From NCBI RefSeq assembly GCF_902652685.1, contig NZ_CACRUY010000002.1:124001-188000 (forward strand): a DNA stretch of 64,000 nucleotides. Direction: 5' to 3'. Under the pieces are notes generated by a model. That model worked only from the letters and a program-made list of their open reading frames with translations, made no database searches and was not told where the DNA came from. The stretch's first letter is position 1; every line of letters begins with the position of its first letter. The stretch comes from Mycobacterium sp. Marseille-P9652. Lineage in GTDB: Bacteria; Actinomycetota; Actinomycetes; Mycobacteriales; Mycobacteriaceae. Shown piece after piece: positions 56,312 through 64,000 of this stretch. The translations under genes were made by a program, and so were the position numbers.

Positions 56312-56824
56312 ATGGCGTATTTGATCGCTGATCCGGAATTAATTGCTGCAGCAGCGACGGATCTGGCCTCTATCGGGTCGAACCTCAACGCGGCGCACTT
56401 AAGAGCGGCGGCTCCGACCGTCGCGGTGATACCCGCCGCCGCCGATGAGGTCTCAGCGGCAATCGCCTCCGTGTTCGCCGATCGAGCCCAGGCGTTTCAG
56501 GGCCTCGCCGGTCAGGCAGCGGCCTTCAGCGACCAGTTTGTGCAGACGCTCAAGAGCGGTGGGGCCTCCTACGCGGCGACCGAGGCCACCAGCGCCGCGT
56601 CGCTGCGGTCGATAGCAGCGGCTGCTGCCAGTGACCCTTTCGGCGGGGTGCTGAGCCTGCTATCTGAAATCGGGAACCTTTTTACTAATGCAGTTTTCTT
56701 CCTGGGTTTCCTCGGCATCGCCGCCCTCATCATATTTTTCAGCGTGTTCGTCGCCGCGGTTCTCACCCTCGGCGCGCTGCTGATTCCTGGTGCACAGATC
56801 AGCGGCTATGTGTCGTTTAGTTGA
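56312..56824 (+). CDS. PE-family protein with C-terminal membrane segment(s)
   Basis: 170 aa. Residues 1-95 form a typical PE domain (start ADPELIAAAATDLASIGSNL, then helical hairpin), with YAATE fitting the YxxxD/E type VII secretion motif. Residues about 118-158 are strongly hydrophobic (LFTNAVFFLGFLGIAALIIFF and following) and could span or insert in a membrane. There is no PPE partner or ESX gene nearby. GTAGGAGGTGCGGAG precedes the ATG. M. tuberculosis has PE26 near lppS, but it is much longer. Confidence 0.85.
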   Translation: MAYLIADPELIAAAATDLASIGSNLNAAHLRAAAPTVAVIPAAADEVSAAIASVFADRAQAFQGLAGQAAAFSDQFVQTLKSGGASYAATEATSAASLRSIAAAAASDPFGGVLSLLSEIGNLFTNAVFFLGFLGIAALIIFFSVFVAAVLTLGALLIPGAQISGYVSFS

Positions 56825-56830
56825 GAGTGG

Positions 56831-56871
56831 CGAAAGAAAAGGTCAGAGGGGTTGATTACCACCTCTGACCT
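56831..56871 (-). terminator. intrinsic terminator of tRNA-His
   Basis: Reading on the minus strand just past the tRNA-His 3' end: AGGTCAGAGG, 12-nt loop, CCTCTGACCT (perfect 10-bp stem, 56840-56871), then TTTTCTTTC (56831-56840). This is a classical Rho-independent terminator. It may also serve the PE gene from the other side. Confidence 0.85.
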
Positions 56872-56875
56872 GCGG

Positions 56876-56949
56876 GGTGGCTGACGGGACTCGAACCCGC
56901 GACACCCAGGATCACAACCTGGTGCTCTACCAGCTGAACTACAGCCACC
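56876..56949 (-). tRNA. tRNA-His (anticodon GTG)
   Basis: On the minus strand a cloverleaf with acceptor GTGGCTG/CAGCCAC plus the extra G-1 opposite C73 that is specific to tRNA-His, D arm GTTC/GAGC, anticodon loop TTGTGAT (GTG), and T arm GCGGG-TTCGAGT-CCCGT. The orn gene lies just upstream on the same strand. Confidence 0.97.
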
Positions 56950-57002
56950 ATTGCCGCAGCCGGGCTCCTGAAACGGGAGTCGAACGAGCGGCGACGTCGA
57001 TA

Positions 57003-57650
57003 CTAGCCGGTCGATGGGTCGGCGGCCGAATCGATGACGTCGGGGGCGCCCGCCGTGCCGCCGAGTTCGGCGACCACCGCCTCGATCTCGCTGGTAGACG
57101 GCCCGGGTGGGGAAACGAACGCGGTCCGCCGGTAGAACTGCAGCTCGCGGATGGATTCGTGGATGTCGGCCAGCGCGCGGTGGGCGAGGCCTTTGGCGGG
57201 TTGGCCGAAGTAGATGCGCGGGTACCAGCGCCGGCAGAGTTCCTTGATCGAGCTGACGTCGATCATCCGGTAGTGCAGGAACGTGTCCAGGGTTGGCATG
57301 TCACGGGCGATGAAGGACCGGTCGGTCGCTATCGAATTGCCTGCCAGCGGCGCCGTCTTGGGCTGCTTGACGTGTGCGCCGATGTAGTCCATCACCATGG
57401 CCTCGGCAGTCGCCAGGTCGACGGTGGACGCTTTGACCTCGTCGATCAGCCCCGAGCGCGAATGCATTTCGGCGACAACGTCGATCATCGACGAAAGCGC
57501 GCCGTCGTCGGTGTGGATCACCACGTCGACCCCGTCGCCGAGGATGTTCAACTCCGCGTCGGTGACCAGGGCCGCAATCTCGATCAGCTTGTCCGATCCG
57601 AGGTCGAGGCCCGTCATCTCGCAGTCGATCCACACCAGTTCGTCCCGCAC
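57003..57650 (-). CDS. orn: oligoribonuclease
   Basis: 215 aa DEDDh 3'-5' exoribonuclease that degrades 2-5-nt RNAs and pGpG. The ExoI motif [10 protein letters not shown] (Asp, Glu), Exo[17 protein letters not shown], and Exo[14 protein letters not shown] (catalytic His and Asp) are all present. The C-terminal 30 residues are a species-variable Ala/Pro/Ser tail. GTG 57650 is the start. tRNA-His is immediately downstream, as next to Rv2511 in M. tuberculosis. Confidence 0.96.
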   Translation of the reverse strand: MRDELVWIDCEMTGLDLGSDKLIEIAALVTDAELNILGDGVDVVIHTDDGALSSMIDVVAEMHSRSGLIDEVKASTVDLATAEAMVMDYIGAHVKQPKTAPLAGNSIATDRSFIARDMPTLDTFLHYRMIDVSSIKELCRRWYPRIYFGQPAKGLAHRALADIHESIRELQFYRRTAFVSPPGPSTSEIEAVVAELGGTAGAPDVIDSAADPSTG

Positions 57651-57748
57651 AGGGCTCAGACTAGGCCCATTTGGCGGATCACCTCGCCGCCCCCTTGCCA
57701 GTATCGTGAGCGGTGCCTAACCGCAGGACGGGAGAAGGGGCGCAGCGA

Positions 57749-59320
57749 ATGAGCACCGAATCGGCCACCGAAGGCCAGGGCGGCCCCGCGCAGCGGATCG
57801 CCAACGGCTATGCGGTTGACGGCCAGGCTCTGGAGCTGGGCACGGTCGTGGTCGACGGCGTCGCCGATCCGACCGCGCAGGTGCGCATCCCGCTCGCCAC
57901 CGTCAACAGGCACGGACTGGTGGCCGGGGCCACCGGAACCGGTAAGACGAAGACCCTGCAGCTGATCGCCGAGCAACTCAGCGCGGCCGGAGTGGCCGTG
58001 CTCATGGCGGACATGAAGGGCGACCTGTCGGGTCTGGCCCGCCCGGGGGAGGGTAACGACAGGACCGCCGCCCGCGCGAAGGACACCGGAGACGACTGGG
58101 CGCCGACGGCCTTCCCGGTGGAATTCCTGTCGCTGGGCACCGGAGGTCTCGGGGTGCCGGTGCGTGCGACAGTCGAGAGCTTCGGCCCGGTCCTCCTGTC
58201 GAAGGTGTTGGGGCTCAACGCGACCCAGGAGTCGACCCTCGGCCTCATCTTCCACTGGGCCAAGGAGAACAACCGCCGCCTGGTCACCCTGAACGATCTG
58301 CGCGGTGTCATCAGCCACCTCGCAAGTGACGAGGGCAAAGCCGACCTGAAAGACCTCGGCGGGGTGTCGTCGACGACCGCGGGCGTCATCCTGCGGGCGC
58401 TGGTGAACCTCGCCGGCGAGGGCGGGGACACGTTCTTCGGCGAACCGAAGCTCGACCCGAACGATCTGCTGCGTGTGAATGACCAAGGCCAGGGCGTCAT
58501 TTCGCTGCTCGAGTTCAGCGGGCAGTCGTTGCGGCCGGTGATCTTCTCGACGTTCCTGATGTGGGTGCTGGCCGACCTCTTCAAGATGCTGCCCGAGGTC
58601 GGCGACGTGGGTAAGCCGAAGCTGGTGTTCTTCTTCGACGAAGCCCACCTGCTTTTCAGCGACGCCTCCAAGGCCTTTCTCGAGCAGGTCGAACAGACCG
58701 TCAAGCTGATCCGATCGAAGGGCGTCGGGGTCTTCTTCTGCACCCAGTTGCCCACAGACATCCCCAACGACGTGCTGTCTCAGCTCGGCGCGCGCATTCA
58801 GCACGCGCTTCGGGCGTTCACCCCCGACGACCAGCAGGCGTTGAGCAAGACCGTCCGGACTTATCCGAAAACCGATGTCTACGACCTGGAGTCGGCGTTG
58901 ACGTCGCTGGGGATAGGTGAGGCCGTCGTCACCGTGCTGTCCGAGAAGGGTGCGCCGACGCCCGTCGCGTGGACACGGATGCGGGTGCCCCGGTCGCTGA
59001 TGGCTTCGATCGGTGACGAGGCGATCTCCGCTGCGGCGAAAGACAGTGAACTGCAAGGGAAATACGGCACGACGGTCGAACAGCCGGCGGAGCCGTCCGC
59101 GTCCCGGGCGCCGTCGCCCGCGCCGCAAGATCAGTCCCCCTACCCGCCCGTCCCGGCCAACGAGCCGGTTCCGCCGATGCCGGAGCCGGTGGAGCCGAAG
59201 GGTCCCGCCATGTGGGAGGAAGTGCTGAACAACCCGACCGTCAAGAGCGGCCTCAATACGGCGATACGCGAAGCGGTGAAAGGGATATTCGGCACCGGCG
59301 GGCGCCGCGGCCGGAAGTGA
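57749..59320 (+). CDS. HerA-like ATPase, DUF853 (Rv2510c-like)
   Basis: 523 aa. Walker A is GATGTGKTKT (about residue 62) and Walker B is KLVFFFDEAHLL (about 292); VGVFFCTQLPTDIPNDVLSQLG is the sensor block of the HerA/FtsK-like superfamily. About 80 Pro/Glu-rich residues follow before a short conserved C-terminus (MWEEVLNNPTVKSGLN). The family may act on DNA, but its role in mycobacteria is unknown. ATG 57749 is chosen for GGGAGAAGGGG upstream. It is divergent from orn. Confidence 0.9.
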   Translation: MSTESATEGQGGPAQRIANGYAVDGQALELGTVVVDGVADPTAQVRIPLATVNRHGLVAGATGTGKTKTLQLIAEQLSAAGVAVLMADMKGDLSGLARPGEGNDRTAARAKDTGDDWAPTAFPVEFLSLGTGGLGVPVRATVESFGPVLLSKVLGLNATQESTLGLIFHWAKENNRRLVTLNDLRGVISHLASDEGKADLKDLGGVSSTTAGVILRALVNLAGEGGDTFFGEPKLDPNDLLRVNDQGQGVISLLEFSGQSLRPVIFSTFLMWVLADLFKMLPEVGDVGKPKLVFFFDEAHLLFSDASKAFLEQVEQTVKLIRSKGVGVFFCTQLPTDIPNDVLSQLGARIQHALRAFTPDDQQALSKTVRTYPKTDVYDLESALTSLGIGEAVVTVLSEKGAPTPVAWTRMRVPRSLMASIGDEAISAAAKDSELQGKYGTTVEQPAEPSASRAPSPAPQDQSPYPPVPANEPVPPMPEPVEPKGPAMWEEVLNNPTVKSGLNTAIREAVKGIFGTGGRRGRK

Positions 59321-59399
59321 CTTGGCCGTTATATCCGTCCGCTGAACGAGTTTCGTACGTGACGCCCAGACTCGGCGGATGGGTTCGTCGCAACGAACC

Positions 59400-60206
59400 C
59401 TAGCCGCCGCCGAGCTTCTTGTAGAAGCTGCCGACGATCGGCGCGACGATCGCGCGGGGGGCGTAGCCGCTGGCCACGGACATGGCCTTGGACGTCAGGC
59501 CCGGGACGATGCGCATCTTGTTGCGCTCCAACGCATCCAGCGAAACCTTGGCGGTGTGCTCGGTGGAGATCCACAGGAAGTCGGGCACCAGGCGTTCGAC
59601 CAGTGTCGCTTCGGACTCGTCGGGCAGGTCCGTTCGCACCGGGCCGGGGGCGAGCAAGGTGACGTGCACGCCGGAGGCGCGTAGCTCACCGCGCAGCGAC
59701 TCGCTGAAGGTGTTGGCGAACGCCTTGCTGGCGGCATAGGTCGCGTTGTAGGGAATGGGCGAATTGCCCGCGGCGGAGCCGGAAATCAGAATCCCGCCGG
59801 CGCCCCGCTTGACCATCCCGGGCAGCACGGCCAGCGTAAGGTCGTGCACGCCAAGCACATTCAGCTGCACCTGGGCTTTCTCGCCGGCCGGGTCGAGGCC
59901 CGAGACGGGACCGAACGTCGCGGTGCCCGCGTTGGCGCAGAGGATGGAGATCGGTCGCGAGGCCAGCTCGTCGCACAGTTTTCCGCGTTCGCCCGGGTCG
60001 GCCAGGTCGGCGGGGCGCACGTCCACTGCGACGCGGTACTTGTCCGACAGCCGGGCGGCCAGGTCGTTCAGCAGGTCTTCGCGACGGGCCGTGACGATCA
60101 GGTTGTGCCCGCGCGCGGCGAGTTCGGTGGCCAGCGCTTCGCCGATGTTCTGCGAAGCTCCGGTGACGACGGCGCGCGCGTCCGGGCTGGGAGCGGGTAT
60201 CGGCAT
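59400..60206 (-). CDS. short-chain dehydrogenase (Rv2509-like)
   Basis: 268 aa, matching Rv2509 in length. The NAD(P) motif is TGASQNIG, with Asn at the second Gly position of TGxxxGIG; the catalytic Ser (ISGSAAG) and YAASK are intact. The C-terminal 60 residues, including GYAPRAIVAPIVGSFYKK, are hydrophobic/basic and may associate with membranes. A related mycobacterial enzyme reduces the mycolate beta-keto precursor, and Rv2509 has been discussed in that role. ATG 60206 is chosen over 60215 for length. Confidence 0.9.
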   Translation of the reverse strand: MPIPAPSPDARAVVTGASQNIGEALATELAARGHNLIVTARREDLLNDLAARLSDKYRVAVDVRPADLADPGERGKLCDELASRPISILCANAGTATFGPVSGLDPAGEKAQVQLNVLGVHDLTLAVLPGMVKRGAGGILISGSAAGNSPIPYNATYAASKAFANTFSESLRGELRASGVHVTLLAPGPVRTDLPDESEATLVERLVPDFLWISTEHTAKVSLDALERNKMRIVPGLTSKAMSVASGYAPRAIVAPIVGSFYKKLGGG

Positions 60207-60230
60207 GTGCCCCATGCTAGACACCCCCCA

Positions 60231-60398
60231 GGCGGCGATCGCGAGCGCGGCGAAGCCGGGCGCGGCGGGTCGCTGTCCCAGCAAATGGCGGCGATCGCGA
60301 GCGCGGCGAAGCCGGGCGCGGCGGGTCGCTGCCCCAGCAAATGGCGGCGATCGCGAGCGCGGCGAAGCCGGGCGCGGCGGGTCGCTGCCCCAGCAAAT
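60231..60398. repeat. three tandem 56-bp repeats (MIRU/VNTR-like)
   Basis: Exact 56-bp units lie at 60231-60286, 60287-60342 and 60343-60398; the first differs from the others by one base (CTGTCCC versus CTGCCCC). The array sits between the divergent SDR and MFS genes, ending 12 nt before the MFS start. Each unit is GC-rich and ends in CAGCAAAT. This is the size and place of mycobacterial interspersed repetitive units used for typing. Confidence 0.93.
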
Positions 60399-60410
60399 AG
60401 AGTGCGGGTC

Positions 60411-61730
60411 ATGGGTCAGCCGCAGCCTCGTCCGGTCGCGCCCACGCCTGTGCTGTCGAGGGTCATTGCCTGGGCCCTGTGGGATTGCGGTGCGATCGGG
60501 ATGATCGCGATCGTCGGCACGTTCGTGTTCTCGGTGTACCTGACCAGCAGCGTGGGCAAGGGCATGCACGGCGGCGCGACGCCGGCGAGCTGGCTCGGCC
60601 GGGCCGCCGCCATTGCCGGCGTGACCGTCGCGCTGCTGGCGCCGCTCGTCGGCGTCTGGGTTGAGTCGCCACACCGCCGGCGGGTGGTGCTGAGCACGCT
60701 GACCGCCCTCGCGGCGACGCTCACGTGCGCGATGTTCTTCATTCACGAGAGCCCGGGATACCTCGCGGCCGGGCTGGTGCTGCTCGCGGCGACCGGGGCA
60801 TGCGCCGACTTGGCCAGCGTCCCGTACAACGCGATGCTGCGCCAGGTCTCCACGCCGCAGACGGCGGGCCGGGTCTCCGGCCTGGGCGCGGCGGCCGGAT
60901 TCCTGGGCAGCGTCCTGCTGTTGGTGCTCATCTATGCCCTGTTCATCTCGGGCAGCGGGCCCGAACGGGGACTACTGCAGGTGCCCGCCGCCGACGGCCT
61001 CTACGTCCGGGAGGCGATGCTGCTGGCGGCGGCGTGGTTCGCGGTCCTGGGGCTGCCGCTCCTGCTCGTGGCGCACCGGCTTCGCAGCGCCGACGAGGAG
61101 TATCAGCCGACGAGCATGCTCGGCGGTTATCGCAAGCTGTGGTCCGAGGTGACCGCCGAATGGCGGCGCGACCGCAACCTGGTCTACTACCTCCTGGCCA
61201 GCGCCCTGTTTCGCGACGGCCTGGCGGCCATCCTCGCGTTCGGCGCCGTCCTGGGCGTCAGCGTGTACGGCATCTCGCAGGGCGACGTGCTGGTCTTCGG
61301 CGTGGCGGCCAGCGTGGTGGCCGCGTCGGGGGCGGTGCTGGGCGGGTTCGTCGACCACCGGATCGGATCCAAGCGGGTGATCGTCGGGTCGTTGGGCGCG
61401 ATCATCCTGGTCGAGCTCACCCTCATGGTGCTGTCGGGATCGGTCGTGTTCTGGGTATGCGGGCTGCTGCTGGCCCTGTTCATCGGGCCGTCGCAGGCGT
61501 CGGCCCGCACCCTGCTCCTGCACATGGCCAAGCACGGCAGGGAAGGCGTGGCGTTCGGCCTCTTCACCATGACGGGCCGGGCGGTCTCGTTCCTCGCACC
61601 GTGGATGTTCTCCGTCTTCGTCGACGCGTTCGGCGCCGTGCGCGCCGGCCTCGGGGGGATATCCCTCGTGCTGATCGCCGGGGTGCTCGGGATGCTCGGC
61701 GTCCGCGTCCCCGCGGCCGAACCGTCGTAG
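60411..61730 (+). CDS. MFS transporter (Rv2508c-like)
   Basis: 439 aa with twelve hydrophobic segments and the MFS/Atg22-like layout: DLASVPYNAMLRQVSTPQTAGRVSGLGAAAGFLGS in the N-half, a cytoplasmic loop with WRRDRNLVYYLLA, and GGFVDHRIGSKR (the motif A analogue) in the C-half. Substrate unknown. ATG 60411 is just after the 56-bp repeats, so the repeats probably lie in the promoter or leader. The stop is 2 nt from the convergent MmpS-like gene. Confidence 0.88.
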   Translation: MGQPQPRPVAPTPVLSRVIAWALWDCGAIGMIAIVGTFVFSVYLTSSVGKGMHGGATPASWLGRAAAIAGVTVALLAPLVGVWVESPHRRRVVLSTLTALAATLTCAMFFIHESPGYLAAGLVLLAATGACADLASVPYNAMLRQVSTPQTAGRVSGLGAAAGFLGSVLLLVLIYALFISGSGPERGLLQVPAADGLYVREAMLLAAAWFAVLGLPLLLVAHRLRSADEEYQPTSMLGGYRKLWSEVTAEWRRDRNLVYYLLASALFRDGLAAILAFGAVLGVSVYGISQGDVLVFGVAASVVAASGAVLGGFVDHRIGSKRVIVGSLGAIILVELTLMVLSGSVVFWVCGLLLALFIGPSQASARTLLLHMAKHGREGVAFGLFTMTGRAVSFLAPWMFSVFVDAFGAVRAGLGGISLVLIAGVLGMLGVRVPAAEPS

Positions 61731-61732
61731 CC

Positions 61733-62482
61733 TCAGCCCCGGGCGTCGCAGATCGTCAGGCCGACGCCGACGCGCTGGCTCACCTGAACCCCACCCACGG
61801 TGACCGAGCAGGTGACGTTGTGACCGAAGTTCACGATCGTGACGTTGGCCGGGTGCACGGCCGACTTGGCGAGGCTGACCTCTTTGCTCCACGGCAGCGC
61901 GACGTTGAACTCCGTCTGGATGACGTCGCCGGTGGCGATGTACATGATGCTGATCGCCCGGCCGTCCCCGTTGACCGTATAGACCACGTCCTGCATCGTG
62001 CCGGGCGCCGCGGTTTCGGTGGGCGTCTGGGATGCGCTGGGTGGCGGCGCCGGCAGGCGCGTGCGCGACGGAGGTGTCAACCGCGTCGACGGGGGTGGCG
62101 TTGGTGACTCCGAACTCGACCCGGGCATCTCGGGCAACGGCGGGACGGCGGTCTGGGTCTTGATCGCGTCGTTCGCCAGCACCAACGCGATGACCAGGGC
62201 GACAACGAGAAACACGGCGACGCCGACGCCGATCCAGAGCCCCCGCGGCGACTTGCGGCCACCCGGCGCGGGGCTCGGCTCCTCCGGCGGCGGCCCGCCC
62301 GGCGGCGGGCCATCCTGCTGCCAATAGGGCGGCAGCTGCCTGGTGTCCTGGGGGCCGGGCGCCCACTGCGGCATGTACCCGCTGTAGGTCGGCGAATACG
62401 GCGCCTGCTCGGCGTACGCCGGGTCGACGGTCGGCGGGTACCAGGGGGTTTCCCGGGACCCGGATCGACGTGGATCGTTCAT
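61733..62482 (-). CDS. proline-rich membrane protein with MmpS-like domain (Rv2507-like)
   Basis: 249 aa. A Pro/Gln/Tyr-rich cytoplasmic N-terminus (about 80 residues) is followed by one membrane segment (WIGVGVAVFLVVALVIALVL, about 83-102), a Pro/Ser/Thr linker, and a C-terminal domain of about 85 residues with VVYTVNGDGRAISIMYIATGD, NVALPWSKEV, and VTCSVTVGGVQV, the pattern of MmpS proteins. MmpS proteins assist MmpL transporters, but here no mmpL is adjacent. ATG 62482 has GAGGTGG before it; GTG 62488 is an alternative. Confidence 0.85.
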   Translation of the reverse strand: MNDPRRSGSRETPWYPPTVDPAYAEQAPYSPTYSGYMPQWAPGPQDTRQLPPYWQQDGPPPGGPPPEEPSPAPGGRKSPRGLWIGVGVAVFLVVALVIALVLANDAIKTQTAVPPLPEMPGSSSESPTPPPSTRLTPPSRTRLPAPPPSASQTPTETAAPGTMQDVVYTVNGDGRAISIMYIATGDVIQTEFNVALPWSKEVSLAKSAVHPANVTIVNFGHNVTCSVTVGGVQVSQRVGVGLTICDARG

Positions 62483-62540
62483 GTCCACCTCATGGCTTGC
62501 AGGGTACCTAAGCAGCGCGTCCCGGCGGCGGCGCTCGTGA

Positions 62541-63182
62541 TCAGTGGCAGCGATTGCCGGCGGTCAGCGCGGCAACGGTCATCGCCCGCATGACGGCGCG
62601 TGCCCGCGCGGCGCGCACGGGCTTGTCGATCGACTTCATGCTGTGCGGGGTCGAATTGAGCAGGCCGAACACCGCATGCGCGGTCAGCCGGGCGTCGGCC
62701 TCGGCCAGCGCGGGGTTGAGCTCGCGCAGGACGCCCACCCAGACCTCGACGTATTGGCGCTGCGCCTTGCGCACCTGCTTCTCGGCCGCCTCGGGCAGGT
62801 ACGCGAGGTCGCGGTCCTGGATGCGGATGAGGTCCGGTTCGCTCAACGCGAAGTCGAGGTGGAAGTCGATCAGGCCGTCGAGTGCGCCGGCGGCATCCGA
62901 ACCGCGGGAACGCACCTCGCGGGCGCCGGCGAGCAGCCGGGTGCTGATGCCCACCAGCAGCTCGACGAGCAGCGACTCCTTGTTCGGGAAGTGCCGGTAG
63001 ATGGCCGGGCCGCTCACACCGGCCGCCGCGCCGATGTCCTCGAGTCGCACGGCGAGGAAGCCCCGCTCGGCGAACAGGCGCTCGGCCGCGGCCAGCAGCT
63101 GCAGGCGCCGGTCGGACTTGAGCCGGCTCCGTCGGCTGGGGACATCGGGATCCGGGCGGCAATCGGGCGCGGGTGTGGTCAT
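62541..63182 (-). CDS. bkaR: TetR repressor BkaR (Rv2506-like)
   Basis: 213 aa. The helix-turn-helix (VRLEDIGAAAGVSGPAIYRHFPNKESLLVEL) is followed by the helical ligand domain. Position beside scoA and sequence suggest the orthologue of Rv2506/BkaR, described as repressor of a branched-chain keto-acid catabolic operon. ATG 63182 is chosen because the upstream frame would run over a perfect palindromic operator. It is divergent from scoA. Identity as BkaR rests on synteny from memory. Confidence 0.85.
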   Translation of the reverse strand: MTTPAPDCRPDPDVPSRRSRLKSDRRLQLLAAAERLFAERGFLAVRLEDIGAAAGVSGPAIYRHFPNKESLLVELLVGISTRLLAGAREVRSRGSDAAGALDGLIDFHLDFALSEPDLIRIQDRDLAYLPEAAEKQVRKAQRQYVEVWVGVLRELNPALAEADARLTAHAVFGLLNSTPHSMKSIDKPVRAARARAVMRAMTVAALTAGNRCH

Positions 63183-63246
63183 TGAAGTCAATCGCGATCG
63201 ACGTAGCGGTGTGGACGCGGCGGCTCGGGCGATGGTAATGTCACTC

Positions 63247-63266
63247 GAGTTAATCGACATTAACTC
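63247..63266. promoter_or_regulatory. candidate BkaR operator GAGTTAAT-CGAC-ATTAACTC
   Basis: A perfect 8-bp inverted repeat with a 4-nt centre in the gap between divergent bkaR and scoA, 64 nt from the bkaR start and 36 nt from scoA. Ideal place and symmetry for a TetR repressor controlling both. Confidence 0.75.
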
Positions 63267-63302
63267 AATTTCCGCCCCGACGGCAAGGAGGCTGCTGCGG
63301 CG

Positions 63303-64000
63303 ATGGACAAGGTCGTGGCCGGACCTTCAGCGGCCGCCGACGCGGTCGCCGACATCACCGACGGGTCCTGCCTGGCGGTCGGGGGATTCGGGTTCTGCGG
63401 CGTTCCCGAGACGTTGATCGCGGCGCTGGTCGCCACCGGGGTCGGCGATCTGGAGGTCGTGTCGAACAATCTCGGCGGCGAGGGCGTCGGGCTCGGTCCG
63501 CTGCTGCGGCACAAAAGGATTCGCCGAACCATCGCGTCCTATGTGGGCGACAACAAGGAATTCGCGCGCCAGTTCCTCGCCGGGGAACTCGAGGTGGAAC
63601 TGACCCCCCAGGGAACGCTGGCCGAGCGGCTGCGCGCCGGCGGCATGGGCATTCCGGCCTTCTACACGCCCGCGGGCGTCGGCACGCCGTTCGCCGACGG
63701 CGGGTTGCCGTGGCGGTACGACGGATCGGGGGCGGTGGCGGTGATGTCGCCGCCCAAGGAGTTCCGCGAGTTCGACGGCATCACATACGTTTTGGAGCGC
63801 GCGATCCGGGCGGACTTCGCGCTGGTGCACGCCTGGAAGGGCGACCGGCTCGGCAACCTCGTCTACCGCGGGGCCGCCGCCAACTTCAACCCGGACTGCG
63901 CGCGAGCCGGCAGGATCACGATCGCCGAGGTCGAACACCTCGTCGAGCCCGGCGAGATCGACCCGGCGGCGGTGCACACCCCCGGCATCTTCGTGCAGCG
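63303..64000 (+). CDS. scoA: 3-oxoacid (succinyl-CoA type) CoA-transferase subunit A, 3' end beyond window
   Basis: About 232 codons visible. The family I CoA-transferase alpha subunit blocks DGSCLAVGGFGFCGVPETLI, SNNLGGEGVGLGPLL, and GGMGIPAFYTPAGVGT are present. With ScoB it would move CoA from succinyl-CoA to a 3-oxoacid such as acetoacetate in leucine/keto-acid breakdown. AAGGAGGCTGC precedes ATG 63303. The window cuts the end. In H37Rv, fadD35 lies between scoA and the regulator; here it is absent. Confidence 0.93.
   Translation, partial: MDKVVAGPSAAADAVADITDGSCLAVGGFGFCGVPETLIAALVATGVGDLEVVSNNLGGEGVGLGPLLRHKRIRRTIASYVGDNKEFARQFLAGELEVELTPQGTLAERLRAGGMGIPAFYTPAGVGTPFADGGLPWRYDGSGAVAVMSPPKEFREFDGITYVLERAIRADFALVHAWKGDRLGNLVYRGAAANFNPDCARAGRITIAEVEHLVEPGEIDPAAVHTPGIFVQ

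Noticed and set aside
60231-60398. CRISPR-like array
   Set aside because: The 56-bp units are directly adjacent with no spacers, so this is a tandem repeat and not a CRISPR array; no cas genes are present.
59844-60410. Longer N-terminus for the MFS protein running through the 56-bp repeats
   Set aside because: The in-frame extension is Arg/Ala-rich shadow of the SDR gene and the repeats; ATG 60411 gives the length expected for the family.

Overview
The window is high-GC mycobacterial chromosome. The evidence is a type I fatty acid synthase (fas) followed by acpS, a PE-family protein, Mce-associated membrane proteins, MmpL and MmpS-like proteins, the L,D-transpeptidase LppS/LdtMt2, and FadE/FadD-rich catabolic genes. 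Together these suggest a slow-growing Mycobacterium, for example an M. avium-complex relative; the species cannot be fixed from the sequence alone. Comparisons with M. tuberculosis H37Rv gene order are from memory.

Layout. 1-9.1 kb: two Mce-associated membrane proteins (the first cut by the window edge), a coupled acyl-CoA dehydrogenase (ACAD) pair, a four-domain PAS/PP2C/anti-sigma-kinase/STAS regulator like Rv1364c, a phosphatidylserine-decarboxylase-like enzyme behind a SigF-like promoter, a DUF421 protein and an amidohydrolase. 9.2-12.7 kb: a TetR regulator fused to a hot-dog thioesterase domain, a second TetR, and a stand-alone full-length paralogue of cytochrome b (QcrB). 12.7-33 kb: an accessory catabolic island. 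It holds a five-gene coupled operon (four ACADs plus an acyl-CoA ligase), a luciferase-like monooxygenase, an SDR, a GntR regulator, a double CaiB-type CoA-transferase, a small ferredoxin, a KshA-like Rieske oxygenase, a second ligase, a SnoaL-like protein, a two-subunit hot-dog hydratase, an aldehyde dehydrogenase, an AttH/CrtC-like protein, a second Rieske oxygenase and a MerR regulator. Four promoter regions of the island share a related AT-rich motif, so much of it may be one regulon acting on a CoA-activated, probably cyclic or branched, carboxylic acid.

33-47.2 kb: core genes in the H37Rv Rv2525c-Rv2520c order (Tat-exported DUF1906 protein, fas, acpS, M20 peptidase, bcp, DUF3618 protein), with extra small exported or membrane proteins. 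47.2-54.4 kb: an apparent insertion relative to H37Rv (DUF3556 membrane protein, tRNA-Lys, Eis-family acetyltransferase, MmpL transporter, DMT transporter). 54.5-64 kb: core genes again (ldtB, a repeat-containing secreted protein, a PE protein, tRNA-His with a clear terminator, orn, HerA-like ATPase, SDR, a 3 x 56 bp tandem repeat, MFS protein, MmpS-like protein, bkaR, and scoA cut by the right edge).

Genes are packed tightly. Same-strand neighbours often overlap by 4 nt, and nine convergent pairs have stop codons that overlap or abut. Regulatory signals visible by eye include palindromes beside most regulators, SigF-like promoters, a multi-half-site region before fas and one textbook intrinsic terminator. 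No CRISPR array, insertion sequence, prophage or rRNA was seen.
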